Assembly: GCA_031413815.1 (NCBI GenBank)
Contig: JANOFU010000071.1
Location: forward strand, 1 to 64,000
DNA: 64,000 nucleotides
From: JAGVSR01 sp031413815
Lineage (GTDB): Bacteria; Pseudomonadota; Alphaproteobacteria; Rhizobiales; Hyphomicrobiaceae
Direction: 5' to 3'
The position numbers were made by a program, and so were the translations under genes. Every line of letters starts with the position of its first letter. Positions within the stretch are counted from its first letter, which is position 1. This document shows, one piece after another, positions 50,277 to 58,603 of the stretch. The notes beneath the pieces were generated by a model. It was not told where the DNA came from, made no database searches, and worked only from the letters and a program-made list of their open reading frames with translations.

Positions 50277-53180
50277 CTACCTCCCGGGCCGCCCGGTTTT
50301 CTTTTGCCGCCCGCGGCGGGTTTTGGGTTCGGTGGGGTCCTCGATGTCGATGGTGCGGGAGGGGCGTTGCGGTGGCTGCGCCGAGTCTCTCCTGGGTCCC
50401 GGCTCGGCGCTCGAGCTTACGCTCTCGCTTGGCCGGGATGACGGAGTGGGTTTGGCAGGAAGTGCCCGGCCACTTCTGGGAACTGAGACCGACGCGTGCG
50501 GGCCCATTTCGTCGAGCGTCGGCTTGTGAGGGCCGCGGATGTTTTCGCCGAATGCGCCGGCACGCGTGCGTGAGTCGATGGCGGAGTATCCCCTCTCCCC
50601 GCTTGCGGGGAGAGGGCTAGGGTGAGGGGCAGCGGCTTGTGACGGAGGCGTTTGCTGCCCCTCACCCCGACCTTCTCCCCGTGAAGGACGGGGAGAGGGA
50701 GGTTGGTTCGCGCTCGCGCCATACTTCTTCTCGCCCTTGAAGCCGCCGGTACGCTCTTCGACATCCGCTTGGCGCGCGAGTGGGTCGTCGGCGATGGCGA
50801 GTTCGGTTTCGCGCAGGCGTTTGATCTCGTCGCGCAGGCGGGCGGCGGTTTCGAATTCGAGATCGGCGGCGGCGTCGCGCATCCGCTTTTCCATGTCTTC
50901 GATGACCTTGGCAAGGTTGTGCCCAACCATCGGCGCGTCTGCGAGACCCGTATCGACGGTCACGTGGTCCTGCTCGTAAACACTTGCCATCACGTCTTGG
51001 ATGTTGCGCTTGATGGAGGCGGGCGTGATGTTGTTCGCGATGTTGTACGCCGTCTGCTTTTCGCGGCGGCGATTGGTTTCGGCAATGGCGCGTTCCATGC
51101 TGCCCGTCATGTTATCGGCATAAAGGATCACTTTGCCATCAACGTTGCGGGCGGCGCGGCCGATGGTCTGGATGAGAGACGTCTCAGATCGCAGGAACCC
51201 TTCCTTGTCGGCGTCAAGAATGGCAACCAGCGCGCATTCAGGAATGTCGAGGCCTTCGCGCAGCAGGTTGATGCCGATCAGCACGTCGAACGCGCCGAGG
51301 CGAAGGTCGCGGATGATCTCGATGCGCTCCAGTGTTTCGATGTCCGAATGCATGTAGCGCACGCGGATGCCGGTTTCGTGCATGTACTCTGTCAGGTCTT
51401 CGGCCATGCGCTTGGTCAGCGTGGTGACGAGCGTGCGATAGCCCTTCTTGGCGACTTGGCGCACTTCGTCCAACAGATCGTCGACCTGCGATTTTGCCGG
51501 GCGGATTTCTACGGGCGGGTCGATGAGGCCTGTCGGGCGAATGACCTGCTCGGCGAAGGTGCCGCCGGTCTGCTCCAGCTCCCAGTCGCCTGGTGTTGCG
51601 GACACGTACACGGTCTGCGGCCGCATGGCATTCCATTCCTCGAAGCGCATGGGGCGATTGTCCATGCACGAGGGCAGCCGGAAGCCGTATTCGGCGAGCG
51701 TTGCCTTGCGCCGGTAGTCGCCGCGGAACATGCCGCCGATCTGCGGAACGGTGACGTGGCTTTCGTCGGCGAACACCAGCGCGTTGTCGGGCAGATATTC
51801 AAACAGCGTCGGCGGCGGCTCGCCGGGTGCGCGGCCGGTGAGATAGCGCGTGTAGTTCTCGATACCCGCGCAGCTGCCGGTCGCCTCCATCATTTCCATG
51901 TCGAACACGGTGCGCTGTTCCAGGCGCTGGGCTTCGAGCAGCTTGCCGACGGCATACAACTCGTCGAGCCGCTGTTTCAGTTCCGTCTTGATGGCTTTGA
52001 TGGCCTGTTGCAGCGTCGGCTTGGGCGTGACGTAGTGCGAGTTCGCGTAGATTTTGACGAGCGCCAGTTCGTCGGTCTTCTGGCCGGTCAGCGGATCGAA
52101 CTCGGTGATGCTTTCGACTTCATCGCCGAAAAGCGAGATGCGCCAACCGCGATCTTCATAGTGCGCTGGAAACACTTCGACGGTATCGCCGCGTGCGCGA
52201 AACGTGCCGCGCTGGAAGGCGATGTCGTTGCGTTTGTAGTGGAGCGCGACGAGATCAGCGAGCAGTTGGTCGCGCGACAGCTTCTCGCCGAGCTTCACCG
52301 CGAACGTCATGGCCGTATAGGTTTCGACCGAGCCGATGCCGTAGATGCACGACACGGACGCAACGATGATGACATCATCGCGTTCGAGCAGCGCGCGCGT
52401 GGCAGCGTGGCGCATGCGGTCGATCTGTTCGTTGATCGAGGATTCCTTTTCGATGTAGGTGTCGGTGCGCGGCACGTAGGCTTCGGGCTGGTAGTAGTCG
52501 TAGTAGGAGACGAAGTACTCGACCGCGTTGTCAGGAAAGAAGCTCTTGAACTCGCCGTAGAGCTGCGCCGCGAGTGTCTTGTTCGGCGCGAGGATGAGGG
52601 CGGGGCGCTGCGTGGCCGCGATCACCTGGGCCATGGTGAAGGTTTTTCCCGAACCGGTGACCCCCAACAGAACCTGATCGCGCTCGACGGCATTGACCCC
52701 GCGCACGAGTTCCTCGATAGCCGCGGGCTGGTCGCCCTTGGGGTCGAATTCTGAGACGATTTTGAAGGCGATGCCGCCTTCGCTTTTTTCGGGGCGTTCG
52801 GGCCGGTGCGGGATGTATTCGGGTGTCGTGCCCGCCACAATCGGATGCGACGCCATCATCGGCTGGCGGGCCAGAATCTCTTTCGCGCGATCGGTGCGTT
52901 CGTGCGGCTTGGCAAGAAGCGCGTTGAGCGCGTCGGAGATCGACCCGCTGGTATCGGGCTGGGAATAGATGGCTTGGGCGCGCAGGGCGGGCAGGGTGGA
53001 GCCCGCGCCCGGCGGCCGGCTCCCCGCAGGGGAGTCGCCGGGCGCCAAGTAAGAAAGCAGCGCCTCGCCGAATCCTGGCGTGCCCGCCGCCGTCTCGACG
53101 GGCGGCGCGCCGGGCTTGCCGGATTTGCCACGCGACGGGCGGGCGGACTTGCTCGACTCGGATTTTGGGGGACGGGCCAT
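50277..53180 (-). CDS. uvrB: excinuclease ABC subunit B with extended termini
   Basis: Damage-recognition helicase of nucleotide excision repair. About 967 residues from ATG 53180 against about 670-720 for typical UvrB. The extra N-terminal 130 residues are low-complexity. Core: GVTGSGKTFTMAQVI (Walker A), TNxYPEAYVPRTDTYIEKESSIN beta-hairpin region, FADESHVTVPQIGGM (DEAH-like box), YMHSDIETLERIEIIRDLRLGAFDVLIGINLLREGLDIPE and SLIQTIGRAARN (helicase motifs V and VI), and a C-terminal UVR motif (LEFETAARLRDEIKRLRETEL). After about residue 815 the tail contains repeat-encoded stretches (about 827-864 and 912-934) between stretches that look native. A palindrome TTGACTccataAGTCAA lies 50 bases upstream. 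Confidence 0.95.
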   Translation of the reverse strand: MARPPKSESSKSARPSRGKSGKPGAPPVETAAGTPGFGEALLSYLAPGDSPAGSRPPGAGSTLPALRAQAIYSQPDTSGSISDALNALLAKPHERTDRAKEILARQPMMASHPIVAGTTPEYIPHRPERPEKSEGGIAFKIVSEFDPKGDQPAAIEELVRGVNAVERDQVLLGVTGSGKTFTMAQVIAATQRPALILAPNKTLAAQLYGEFKSFFPDNAVEYFVSYYDYYQPEAYVPRTDTYIEKESSINEQIDRMRHAATRALLERDDVIIVASVSCIYGIGSVETYTAMTFAVKLGEKLSRDQLLADLVALHYKRNDIAFQRGTFRARGDTVEVFPAHYEDRGWRISLFGDEVESITEFDPLTGQKTDELALVKIYANSHYVTPKPTLQQAIKAIKTELKQRLDELYAVGKLLEAQRLEQRTVFDMEMMEATGSCAGIENYTRYLTGRAPGEPPPTLFEYLPDNALVFADESHVTVPQIGGMFRGDYRRKATLAEYGFRLPSCMDNRPMRFEEWNAMRPQTVYVSATPGDWELEQTGGTFAEQVIRPTGLIDPPVEIRPAKSQVDDLLDEVRQVAKKGYRTLVTTLTKRMAEDLTEYMHETGIRVRYMHSDIETLERIEIIRDLRLGAFDVLIGINLLREGLDIPECALVAILDADKEGFLRSETSLIQTIGRAARNVDGKVILYADNMTGSMERAIAETNRRREKQTAYNIANNITPASIKRNIQDVMASVYEQDHVTVDTGLADAPMVGHNLAKVIEDMEKRMRDAAADLEFETAARLRDEIKRLRETELAIADDPLARQADVEERTGGFKGEKKYGASANQPPSPRPSRGEGRGEGQQTPPSQAAAPHPSPLPASGERGYSAIDSRTRAGAFGENIRGPHKPTLDEMGPHASVSVPRSGRALPAKPTPSSRPSESVSSSAEPGPRRDSAQPPQRPSRTIDIEDPTEPKTRRGRQKKTGRPGR
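50381..50445. repeat. half GTCATCCCGG-family repeat inside the uvrB coding tail
   Basis: Contains CTCTCCTGGGTCCCGGCTCGGCGCTCG...CGCTTGGCCGGGATGACGGA. This matches one side of the elements at 8131 and 55581. It is translated in frame as part of the UvrB C-terminus (about residues 912-934). Confidence 0.7.
50590..50700. repeat. composite palindromic repeat, GCAGC subtype (copy G), inside uvrB
   Basis: A full element: CCCCTCTCCCCGCTTGCGGGGAGAGGG, GGGTGAGGGGCAGC pairing with GCTGCCCCTCACCC, and CTTCTCCCCGTGAAGGACGGGGAGAGGG. It lies wholly within the uvrB reading frame and is translated as PPSPRPSRGEGRGEG and PHPSPLPASGERG on its two halves. Confidence 0.85.
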
Positions 53181-53228
53181 GGAGGGAATATGGGGCAGCA
53201 CTGGCCGCGCGTGAAGCCGGTCTCAGAA

Positions 53229-53249
53229 AGTTGACTCCATAAGTCAATT
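53229..53249. promoter_or_regulatory. TTGACTccataAGTCAA palindrome upstream of uvrB
   Basis: A perfect six-base inverted repeat with a 5-base spacer at 53231-53247, in the space between uvrB (minus, start 53180) and the DUF1097 gene (plus, start 53436). It could be a regulator site for either gene. It is not a GTTC-N7-GTTC LexA box. Confidence 0.35.
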
Positions 53250-53435
53250 ATGCAGCGACAACTCTGCGTAGTTTTTGTACAACCGGGCTGGGGAAGAGAG
53301 AATCAGGCGACCAAAATCGCGAGAGTTTGCGTGCGCGCACGCGCCGTTTTCAGGCGTGTGGGGTGTGCTGCCGCTCGCTTGGCTTCGTCTTCCTTTGGGG
53401 ACTGAGACTTCTTTTTATCCTTTAAGGAGAACAGC

Positions 53436-53933
53436 ATGAATCTCGTCACAGCACTGGCACTCGTCATCGGCGCGCTGGGCGCGCTGGCAACGTGGCTGGT
53501 CCTTGGGCCGCTCGCGGCTCTTGGACTATCGATCTGGGCCCTGTTTATTGGCTGGGGCAGCTTTTACAGCAACGGCGGCGGTGAAGGCGGCCTGAAGAAT
53601 GCGATCATCGGTGCCATCTGGGGGGCGCTGATGGCGACTGTCGCATTGATCCTCCTGCCCATCGTCGGTGGTGGCACCATTGGCACCGCACTGGTCGTCG
53701 GCGCAACCGTGACCGTCATGATTCTCGGCGCCAACCTGCCGCTGCTGTCGGCCATTCCGGCTGCGGTCTACGGCTACGCATCAACCGCCGCATTTGCGCT
53801 CATGAAAGCGGGTGCTGCACCTGACGCCATGGATCTGCAGAACAGTCCGTTCTTGAATGTTGTGATTTCGATGACACTGGGCGCCATCTTTGGCTACGTG
53901 TCGGAAATGATCGCGAAGAAACTGGCGACCTGA
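53436..53933 (+). CDS. DUF1097-family membrane protein
   Basis: 165 residues with five hydrophobic segments (ALALVIGALGALATWLVLGPLAALGLSIWALFIGWGSFY; NAIIGAIWGALMATVALILLPIVGG; ALVVGATVTVMILGANLP; LSAIPAAVYGYASTAAFAL; VVISMTLGAIFGYVSEMIA). The YSNGGGEGG motif after the second helix and the general pattern match DUF1097 (YcdZ-like) inner-membrane proteins of unknown function. A strong AAGGAGA precedes the ATG. It is followed by a long stem-loop. Confidence 0.85.
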   Translation: MNLVTALALVIGALGALATWLVLGPLAALGLSIWALFIGWGSFYSNGGGEGGLKNAIIGAIWGALMATVALILLPIVGGGTIGTALVVGATVTVMILGANLPLLSAIPAAVYGYASTAAFALMKAGAAPDAMDLQNSPFLNVVISMTLGAIFGYVSEMIAKKLAT

Positions 53934-53964
53934 ACACCGGCGGATCGCAATGGGCGCTAGACGG

Positions 53965-54004
53965 CACCGCCGCTGACCGGGTTGGAACCCGGTGAGCGGC
54001 GGTG
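53965..54004 (+). terminator. long stem-loop after the DUF1097 gene
   Basis: CACCGCCGCT-g-ACCGGGTT pairs with AACCCGGT-g-AGCGGCGGTG over 18 pairs with one internal mismatch and a two-base loop. No T tract follows, so it may protect the 3' end or cooperate with the convergent HNH gene rather than act as a classic terminator. Confidence 0.45.
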
Positions 54005-54049
54005 GTGTGTTGGGGGGGGCGATTTTGTATGAGGTCACAAACGGAGCTT

Positions 54050-54994
54050 CTAGCCCTTGAACTTGTTTTCTCGATGATAGCGCAAGAAGCCGCGATGTGG
54101 CTGCAAGCGTGTATCTTCTGGAACTCTGACGAAACCGGATGGGTTCATCAGGCGCCCGATTTCATCAGGCACCGCTGACCGGGCAGTCAAAATGCGGAAA
54201 TCGTCGTCAATTGAGATAAGGCCTCTATCAAACATCCAGTGAACAGTTTGCGATAAAGCGAGACCGTTCCGAATTGAGTCTGGGCCATGATCGGCGACGG
54301 GCATTATGTGGGCCGCTTGAGCCTCCGGCCTTCCGCCTCCGTTTATTATTCGTAGGCCAGTCAATGCGCATCTGCGATCATAAGTGTTCTGCACTTGACG
54401 CGTGAAAGCGATATCTCGGAACGGTCGATTAATGGTGCTCTCGATCCGATGTCGTGGGATCGAATCGGCGGCGGCAGAAAACTCTGATTGATCTTCTGCG
54501 AAGCCGATTGGGTGCGGTGCAGGAGTCCCGCTTTTTTGAGCAACTTTCTGCCCTTGATGTGCGGGAGTCAATTGCTGGGCGAAGCCTGCCTGCAAGATCA
54601 ATTCGAACTCACTATCTGGCACGTTCCTAACTGCGCGTTGCGCCGATCCCGGGTTCGTGCGCCCGTCAGCGCCGCGCATCGCTGACTCGTAGTAAAAATC
54701 ATTCTGACGGAATGGAACCGGCGTTTCAAAATCCAAGTAGCCTTGGATGTCTGCATAGAAGTGGTCGGATTTGTCGGGGTCCACGCGAACCCCGACGACC
54801 TGGGCTACAGCGAAGTAGGCTTGTCTACCGCCGCGGCTTCTAACATCAGACGTTGCGCGACGTGGCTCATAATAGACAATCCAGTCACCCACGGAGCGCT
54901 GGACCTGGTTCAAATACGCCTTAGGAAAGTGGTAGAATTGTTCCGGAATGTCGTCATACGCCGGGCTTATTTTGGTTTGCAGGACGGCTTTCAT
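54050..54994 (-). CDS. HNH endonuclease with N-terminal EVE/PUA-like domain
   Basis: 314 residues from ATG 54994, where the first strand begins (MKAVLQTKI). The N-terminal domain (about 1-125: FYHFPKAYLNQVQRSVGDWIVYYEPRRA, GRQAYFAVAQVVGVRVDPDK, DIQGYLDFETPVPFR) has the look of EVE/PUA-type readers of modified bases. After a linker, the HNH domain (about 205-290) has RCALTGLRIINGGGRPEAQAAHIMPVADHGPDSIRNGLALSQTVHWMFDRGLISID, giving the His-Asn-His metal-finger pattern. EVE-HNH enzymes such as VcaM4I cut DNA carrying modified cytosine (known family), so a modification-dependent restriction role is inferred. Codon use is more AT-rich than the surroundings. Confidence 0.78.
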   Translation of the reverse strand: MKAVLQTKISPAYDDIPEQFYHFPKAYLNQVQRSVGDWIVYYEPRRATSDVRSRGGRQAYFAVAQVVGVRVDPDKSDHFYADIQGYLDFETPVPFRQNDFYYESAMRGADGRTNPGSAQRAVRNVPDSEFELILQAGFAQQLTPAHQGQKVAQKSGTPAPHPIGFAEDQSEFSAAADSIPRHRIESTINRPFRDIAFTRQVQNTYDRRCALTGLRIINGGGRPEAQAAHIMPVADHGPDSIRNGLALSQTVHWMFDRGLISIDDDFRILTARSAVPDEIGRLMNPSGFVRVPEDTRLQPHRGFLRYHRENKFKG

Positions 54995-55144
54995 GTCTAG
55001 TCCGAACAAAAAAACTGCCGGCAACTCGCAACAGACGCTTCACTTCTTATCGGTACTTGGCAAAATTCGCAACGTCGTCGCCCAGTTCCTGCGCAGCTAG
55101 GCGCTCGTAAACCCAACTTCGTGGACTCAACTATCGGAGGCTTC

Positions 55145-55474
55145 ATGTCAATCAACCCACGCGAATTCGCTGGCGACTATCCCAACAATTCGGACCGTGC
55201 AGAATGGGCAGAGCGCGCGTTGACAGTGTTTTGCGAAGATACGGGCTTGGACCAAAAATTAGAAAGACGAGAAACAGTGAGCGATCTGTTGTGTAACCTG
55301 GGCCACTACTGTGATCTTCACCGTCTCGATTTCCTAACAATCGCGTCAGGGGCGATAGCGGTCTGGGACGCCGAGAAGCGGGAGGAGGCACATGGTGAGC
55401 TGAACGCCTTGTACCCCGAGAAGAAGGTTTTCATCACTGTTGTCGATCCTAGCGAAACGCATGCCCGCTGTTAA
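55145..55474 (+). CDS. hypothetical protein, 109 residues
   Basis: Starts MSINPREFAGDYPNNSDRAEWAERALTVF with GGAGG six bases upstream. Acidic, helical protein (EDTGLDQKLERRETVSDLLCNLGHYCDLHRLDFLTIASGAIAVWDAEKREEA), ending VFITVVDPSETHARC. No family recognised. Lower GC than neighbours; divergent from the HNH nuclease, so the two may form one accessory insert. An immunity or helper role would be speculation. Confidence 0.6.
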   Translation: MSINPREFAGDYPNNSDRAEWAERALTVFCEDTGLDQKLERRETVSDLLCNLGHYCDLHRLDFLTIASGAIAVWDAEKREEAHGELNALYPEKKVFITVVDPSETHARC

Positions 55475-55580
55475 TGGGCGGAACCAGCACTGAGCGCTGG
55501 CACAATGAGTGGCCCTGCCGATGGCATGAAGAGATGTTGGCCCGCGCATTGGGCCTTGTTCTTCTCCCTTTGACGCTTGT

Positions 55581-55661
55581 CTGGGTCCCCGCCCCGGATC
55601 ATGTCCGGGGCAGGCTCTGTGCTCGCGCTGCTCGCATCCCTCCGGGACGCGGGGATGACGA
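55581..55661. repeat. GTCATCCCGG/CCGGGATGAC-family element, shortened
   Basis: CTGGGTCCCCGCCCCGGATCATGTCCGGGGCAGG followed by CCGGGACGCGGGGATGACG. It matches the core of 8131-8303 with the outer left arm missing. The rest of 55475-55832 carries no supported gene. Confidence 0.65.
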
Positions 55662-55832
55662 GAGGTGATAGGGATCCGGCAGCAGAAAGAATCGAACGGT
55701 TGCTACAAGCCCTGACTTGACCGGCACCGCCCACTGTTGCCGCCAAGTCATACCCGCGTGCCATGTGCTTCACGCGTGAAACCGGGCGCGGGTCTGGACG
55801 TAGATAGATCACGTGCCGCGTGACGCTGTGGG

Positions 55833-56453
55833 ATGCCGATGATCGCTTTATCACTGACGTGCCGCCATTGGAGCGCGGCGTGCGCAGCCGCATTCGCCGT
55901 TCTTGCGATCGGGCCCAGTCCCGTCGCGGCCACCCCGGACGCTGCCGCGCGGCTGGCGCGGGGCGAGGCTGTCGTCCAGATCAGTCCAGCGGACAGCCCG
56001 GCTGACGGAGAGATCGCGGCCGTGATCGACATCCTGGCGACGCCCGATCGCGTGTGGAGTGTGCTGTTCGATTGTGCGGGCGCGCCCTCGTTCATGGACA
56101 ACCTCAAACAGTGCCGGGTGGTTGATCAGGATCCGGCTGGCGCATGGGACGTCCGCGAACATCTGGTGCAATGGACGAGCTTTCTGCCGCAAGTGCGCAG
56201 CGTGTTCCGGTCAGACTACGTGCTCAACACAAGCATCCGGTTTAAGCGGGTCGAGGGCGATCTGGCGTTTCTCGCGGGCGAGTGGCGGTTGGAGCCTATG
56301 GCTGGCGGTGCGAAAACCCGGCTCCGATACAATGCACGCGTCGGCTTTCATGCGCTGGTCCCGGCCTTCATGGTGCGCGATGCCTTAGAGGCTGATATCC
56401 CGCAGTTTCTCGGCAAGATCCGCGACGAGGTGATGCGCACGGCGGCTGGGTGA
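55833..56453 (+). CDS. exported SRPBCC (START-like) family protein
   Basis: 206 residues. N-terminal export signal (SAACAAAFAVLAIGPSPVAATP). The mature part follows the START/SRPBCC order: EIAAVIDILATPDRVWSVLFDCAGAPSFMDNLKQCRVVDQDPAGAWDVREHLVQW near residues 60-115, VFRSDYVLNTSIRFKRVEGDLAFLAGEWRLEPM, then a long C-terminal helix (FMVRDALEADIPQFLGKIRDEVMR). The ligand is likely a lipid or hydrophobic molecule (family knowledge). A start at the second Met (residue 3) is equally possible. It is convergent with the Uma2 gene, whose stop lies 8 bases beyond. Confidence 0.85.
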   Translation: MPMIALSLTCRHWSAACAAAFAVLAIGPSPVAATPDAAARLARGEAVVQISPADSPADGEIAAVIDILATPDRVWSVLFDCAGAPSFMDNLKQCRVVDQDPAGAWDVREHLVQWTSFLPQVRSVFRSDYVLNTSIRFKRVEGDLAFLAGEWRLEPMAGGAKTRLRYNARVGFHALVPAFMVRDALEADIPQFLGKIRDEVMRTAAG

Positions 56454-56461
56454 ACTGATAG

Positions 56462-57022
56462 TCACTGTTTCCCATTATCGAACAGGTCTGCCGTTGGGAC
56501 GCGCAAACCCGGCGGATCGAGCGTGAGCTCGCCCTCGCTGTGGATCGTCGTTGTGATCGCGCCGCCCGCGCGGCGATGGTGGATCACAACCATCTTGGCG
56601 GGTTGGACAATCAGATAGTGCTGGATCGATGCCACATTGAAGTAATCGATCAGCTTGTCTCCGTGGTCGATCGGGGCGGTGGAGGGTGACAGGACGTCGA
56701 CGACAATGACCGGGTTTGTGGCGACAGTTGCGCCGCCAGGGACGCGGGCCCCACAGTTGACCAGCGCATCGGGCTCGTAGACGGTGGTATCGTCGATGCG
56801 AACGGACAGTCCATTAACAAAGGCCTCGTACGGAGCACCGGCACGCCCGATCGCAGCCTTGAGAGCCGCCCAGACACTCGCCTTGGTGCGTGCATGGTCG
56901 GCCTTTTCCGGCACCATTGCCAAGATTTCTCCGGCCACGAGCTCATACCGGCCCTTGGGCTGGGCCTCCGCCCAGGTCAGGAACTCGTCGGCTGTTGTCC
57001 GTTTGGCAGCTGGCTTGGACAT
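56462..57022 (-). CDS. Uma2-family (DUF820) PD-(D/E)xK nuclease-like protein
   Basis: 186 residues. Seen: TADEFLTWAEAQPKGRYELVAGEILAM at the N-terminus, VYEPDALVNCG near residue 80 (catalytic Asp), NPVIVVDVLSPST near 105 (D/E with hydrophobic flanks), and DKLIDYFNVASIQHYLIVQPAK. These are the hallmarks of the Uma2 endonuclease fold, common in cyanobacteria and alphaproteobacteria. Biological role is unclear. Starts within 163 bases of the CBS gene in divergent orientation. Confidence 0.9.
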   Translation of the reverse strand: MSKPAAKRTTADEFLTWAEAQPKGRYELVAGEILAMVPEKADHARTKASVWAALKAAIGRAGAPYEAFVNGLSVRIDDTTVYEPDALVNCGARVPGGATVATNPVIVVDVLSPSTAPIDHGDKLIDYFNVASIQHYLIVQPAKMVVIHHRRAGGAITTTIHSEGELTLDPPGLRVPTADLFDNGKQ

Positions 57023-57185
57023 AGCCTTAAATTAGCACGATGTGCAGAGTTCACAAGGACGGGCCTGATGTCGTGCAGCCTCTTCCCAATTGCCAATTCC
57101 CGGAGCATTCTTAAGACAGACGGGAGGGAGCATCTCAGCTGACGGGTCCGCACCACGTGCGGCCCTGAACATAGGAGAAGCTTCG

Positions 57186-57653
57186 ATGCGGATCGCAGAC
57201 GTACTGACGTCAAAAGCGCGGCCTGGTGTGGCATCGGGCGGCGGTGGTGTGGTGACACTCTCGCCCTCGCATTCGGTGCACGATGCTGTGCGGTTGTTTG
57301 ACGAACACCGGATGTCCTCGGTCGTCATTGCCGATGCGCAACGCCGCCCGCTCGGCCTCGTGTCTGATCGGGATGTTGTCCATGCGCTGGCCCGCCGCGG
57401 GGCGGCCGCACTGCAATTGCGGGTGACGGACATCATGATTTCACCACCGCCCGCCTGCACGGCCGATATGACCGTGACGCAAGGTCTGGCGCGGATGACG
57501 CTGGGTCGCGTTCGCCACCTGGTGGTGCTCACGGATGACGACATGCTCGGCATTGTGAGCATTGGCGATCTTGTCAAAGCGCGGCTCGACGATGCTGATC
57601 TTGAGGGCCGTGTGTTGCGCGACATGGCACTGGGCCGTATTGCGGCCGCCTGA
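57186..57653 (+). CDS. two-CBS-domain protein
   Basis: 155 residues from ATG 57186 (AGGAGAA upstream). It consists of a Bateman pair only: CBS1 about residues 1-75 (VTLSPSHSVHDAVRLFDEHRMSSVVIADAQRRPLGLVSDRDVV) and CBS2 about 80-145 (DIMISPPPACTADMTVTQGLARMTLGRVRHLVVLTDDDMLGIVSIGDLVKA). Such proteins bind adenine nucleotides and regulate partner enzymes. The partner is not evident; the SDR gene follows 96 bases downstream on the same strand. Confidence 0.92.
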   Translation: MRIADVLTSKARPGVASGGGGVVTLSPSHSVHDAVRLFDEHRMSSVVIADAQRRPLGLVSDRDVVHALARRGAAALQLRVTDIMISPPPACTADMTVTQGLARMTLGRVRHLVVLTDDDMLGIVSIGDLVKARLDDADLEGRVLRDMALGRIAAA

Positions 57654-57749
57654 AGTGTTGGTCGCGCCGCGCATCGGTCATGCTTTCGCTTCCCGTTCGC
57701 CCTCGTGGCCGGTAAAGGTCCGGGTTGAACAACGCTGGAGCGATTGAAC

Positions 57750-58466
57750 ATGACGCAAACACGGATTGCATTGGTCAGTGGTGCCAACCGCGGCATCGGG
57801 TTGGAGATTGTGCGGCAGCTGTCGCGTCAGGGACTGATCGCGGTGTTGGGATCGCGTGACCCCAACAAGGGCCAGGAGGCGGCGGAGACGCTCGCGCGCG
57901 AAGGGCTTGAGGTGCCGGTTGTGACCCTAGATACCGACGACGGCACTTCGATTGCCAATGCCGTCGCCGAGATCGTGCGGCTGTATGGGCGGCTGGATGT
58001 CGTCGTCAACAATGCCGCAATTTTGATTGATGGCCCCGGTGGCTTCGAAGCAAGTTTGTTCGATCTCAGGGGCGAGACCGCGCGGCGCACGTTTGAGACC
58101 AACGTGCTTGGACCGCTGCGCCTGACACAAGCGGCGGTGCCGGTCATGCGCGAAGGCGGCTACGGACGAATCGTGAATTTGTCATCTGGGGCGGGACAAT
58201 TGTCGGAGATGCGGAGCGGGTTTCCCGCCTATCGCATGTCGAAGTCAGCGATCAATGCGTTGACGCGGATCACGGCCGCGGAAGTGTCGGGCGCCAATAT
58301 CAAAGTCAACGCGGCGTGCCCTGGCTGGGTGAAGACCGACATGGGCGGCCGCGAAGCAACCCGCACTGTCGATCAGGGTGCCGAAACGCCCGTATGGCTG
58401 GCGACGCTGCCCGATGACGGCCCGAGCGGCGGGTTTTTCCGGGATAAGAAGCCGATAGCGTGGTGA
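57750..58466 (+). CDS. short-chain dehydrogenase/reductase
   Basis: 238 residues, classical SDR. Cofactor motif ALVSGANRGIGLEIVRQL near residues 7-24 (TGxxxGxG variant), NNAA motif VVVNNAAILIDG near 88, catalytic Ser in IVNLSSGAGQL near 146, and the YxxxK pair in YRMSKSAINAL near 160. The C-terminal WLATLPDDGPSGGFFRDKKPIAW resembles carbonyl-reductase-like SDRs that reduce small ketones or quinones with NADPH. Substrate unknown. GGAGCG precedes the ATG at 57750. Confidence 0.9.
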   Translation: MTQTRIALVSGANRGIGLEIVRQLSRQGLIAVLGSRDPNKGQEAAETLAREGLEVPVVTLDTDDGTSIANAVAEIVRLYGRLDVVVNNAAILIDGPGGFEASLFDLRGETARRTFETNVLGPLRLTQAAVPVMREGGYGRIVNLSSGAGQLSEMRSGFPAYRMSKSAINALTRITAAEVSGANIKVNAACPGWVKTDMGGREATRTVDQGAETPVWLATLPDDGPSGGFFRDKKPIAW

Positions 58467-58483
58467 GGGAGTCGTGAGATCGT

Positions 58484-58600
58484 GAGTGGTGAGTCGTTAA
58501 GTCGTGAAGTCGTTAAGTCGTTAAGTCGTTAAGTCGTGAAGTGAAGCCTCTGAGTGATACTGCACCACTCACGACCTCACCATTCACCAACTCACGAACC
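58484..58600. repeat. tandem AAGTCGTTA repeat inside an imperfect inverted repeat
   Basis: Five to six copies of a nine-base unit (AAGTCGTTA, with AAGTCGTGA variants) at about 58491-58545. The flanks GTCGTGAGATCGTGAGTGGTGAG and CACTCACGACCTCACCATTCAC are partly complementary, so the whole could fold back. It fills the gap between the SDR gene and the convergent small membrane gene. Confidence 0.7.
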
Positions 58601-58603
58601 GCT

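Noticed and set aside
50703..52754. 683-residue plus-strand frame opposite uvrB
   Set aside because: Shadow of the strongly biased uvrB codons; contains no domain and no start signal.
53181..53435. LexA (SOS) box in front of uvrB
   Set aside because: No GTTC-N7-GTTC or close variant was found.
58484..58600. CRISPR-like array
   Set aside because: The unit is only nine bases without spacers, so it is a simple tandem repeat.
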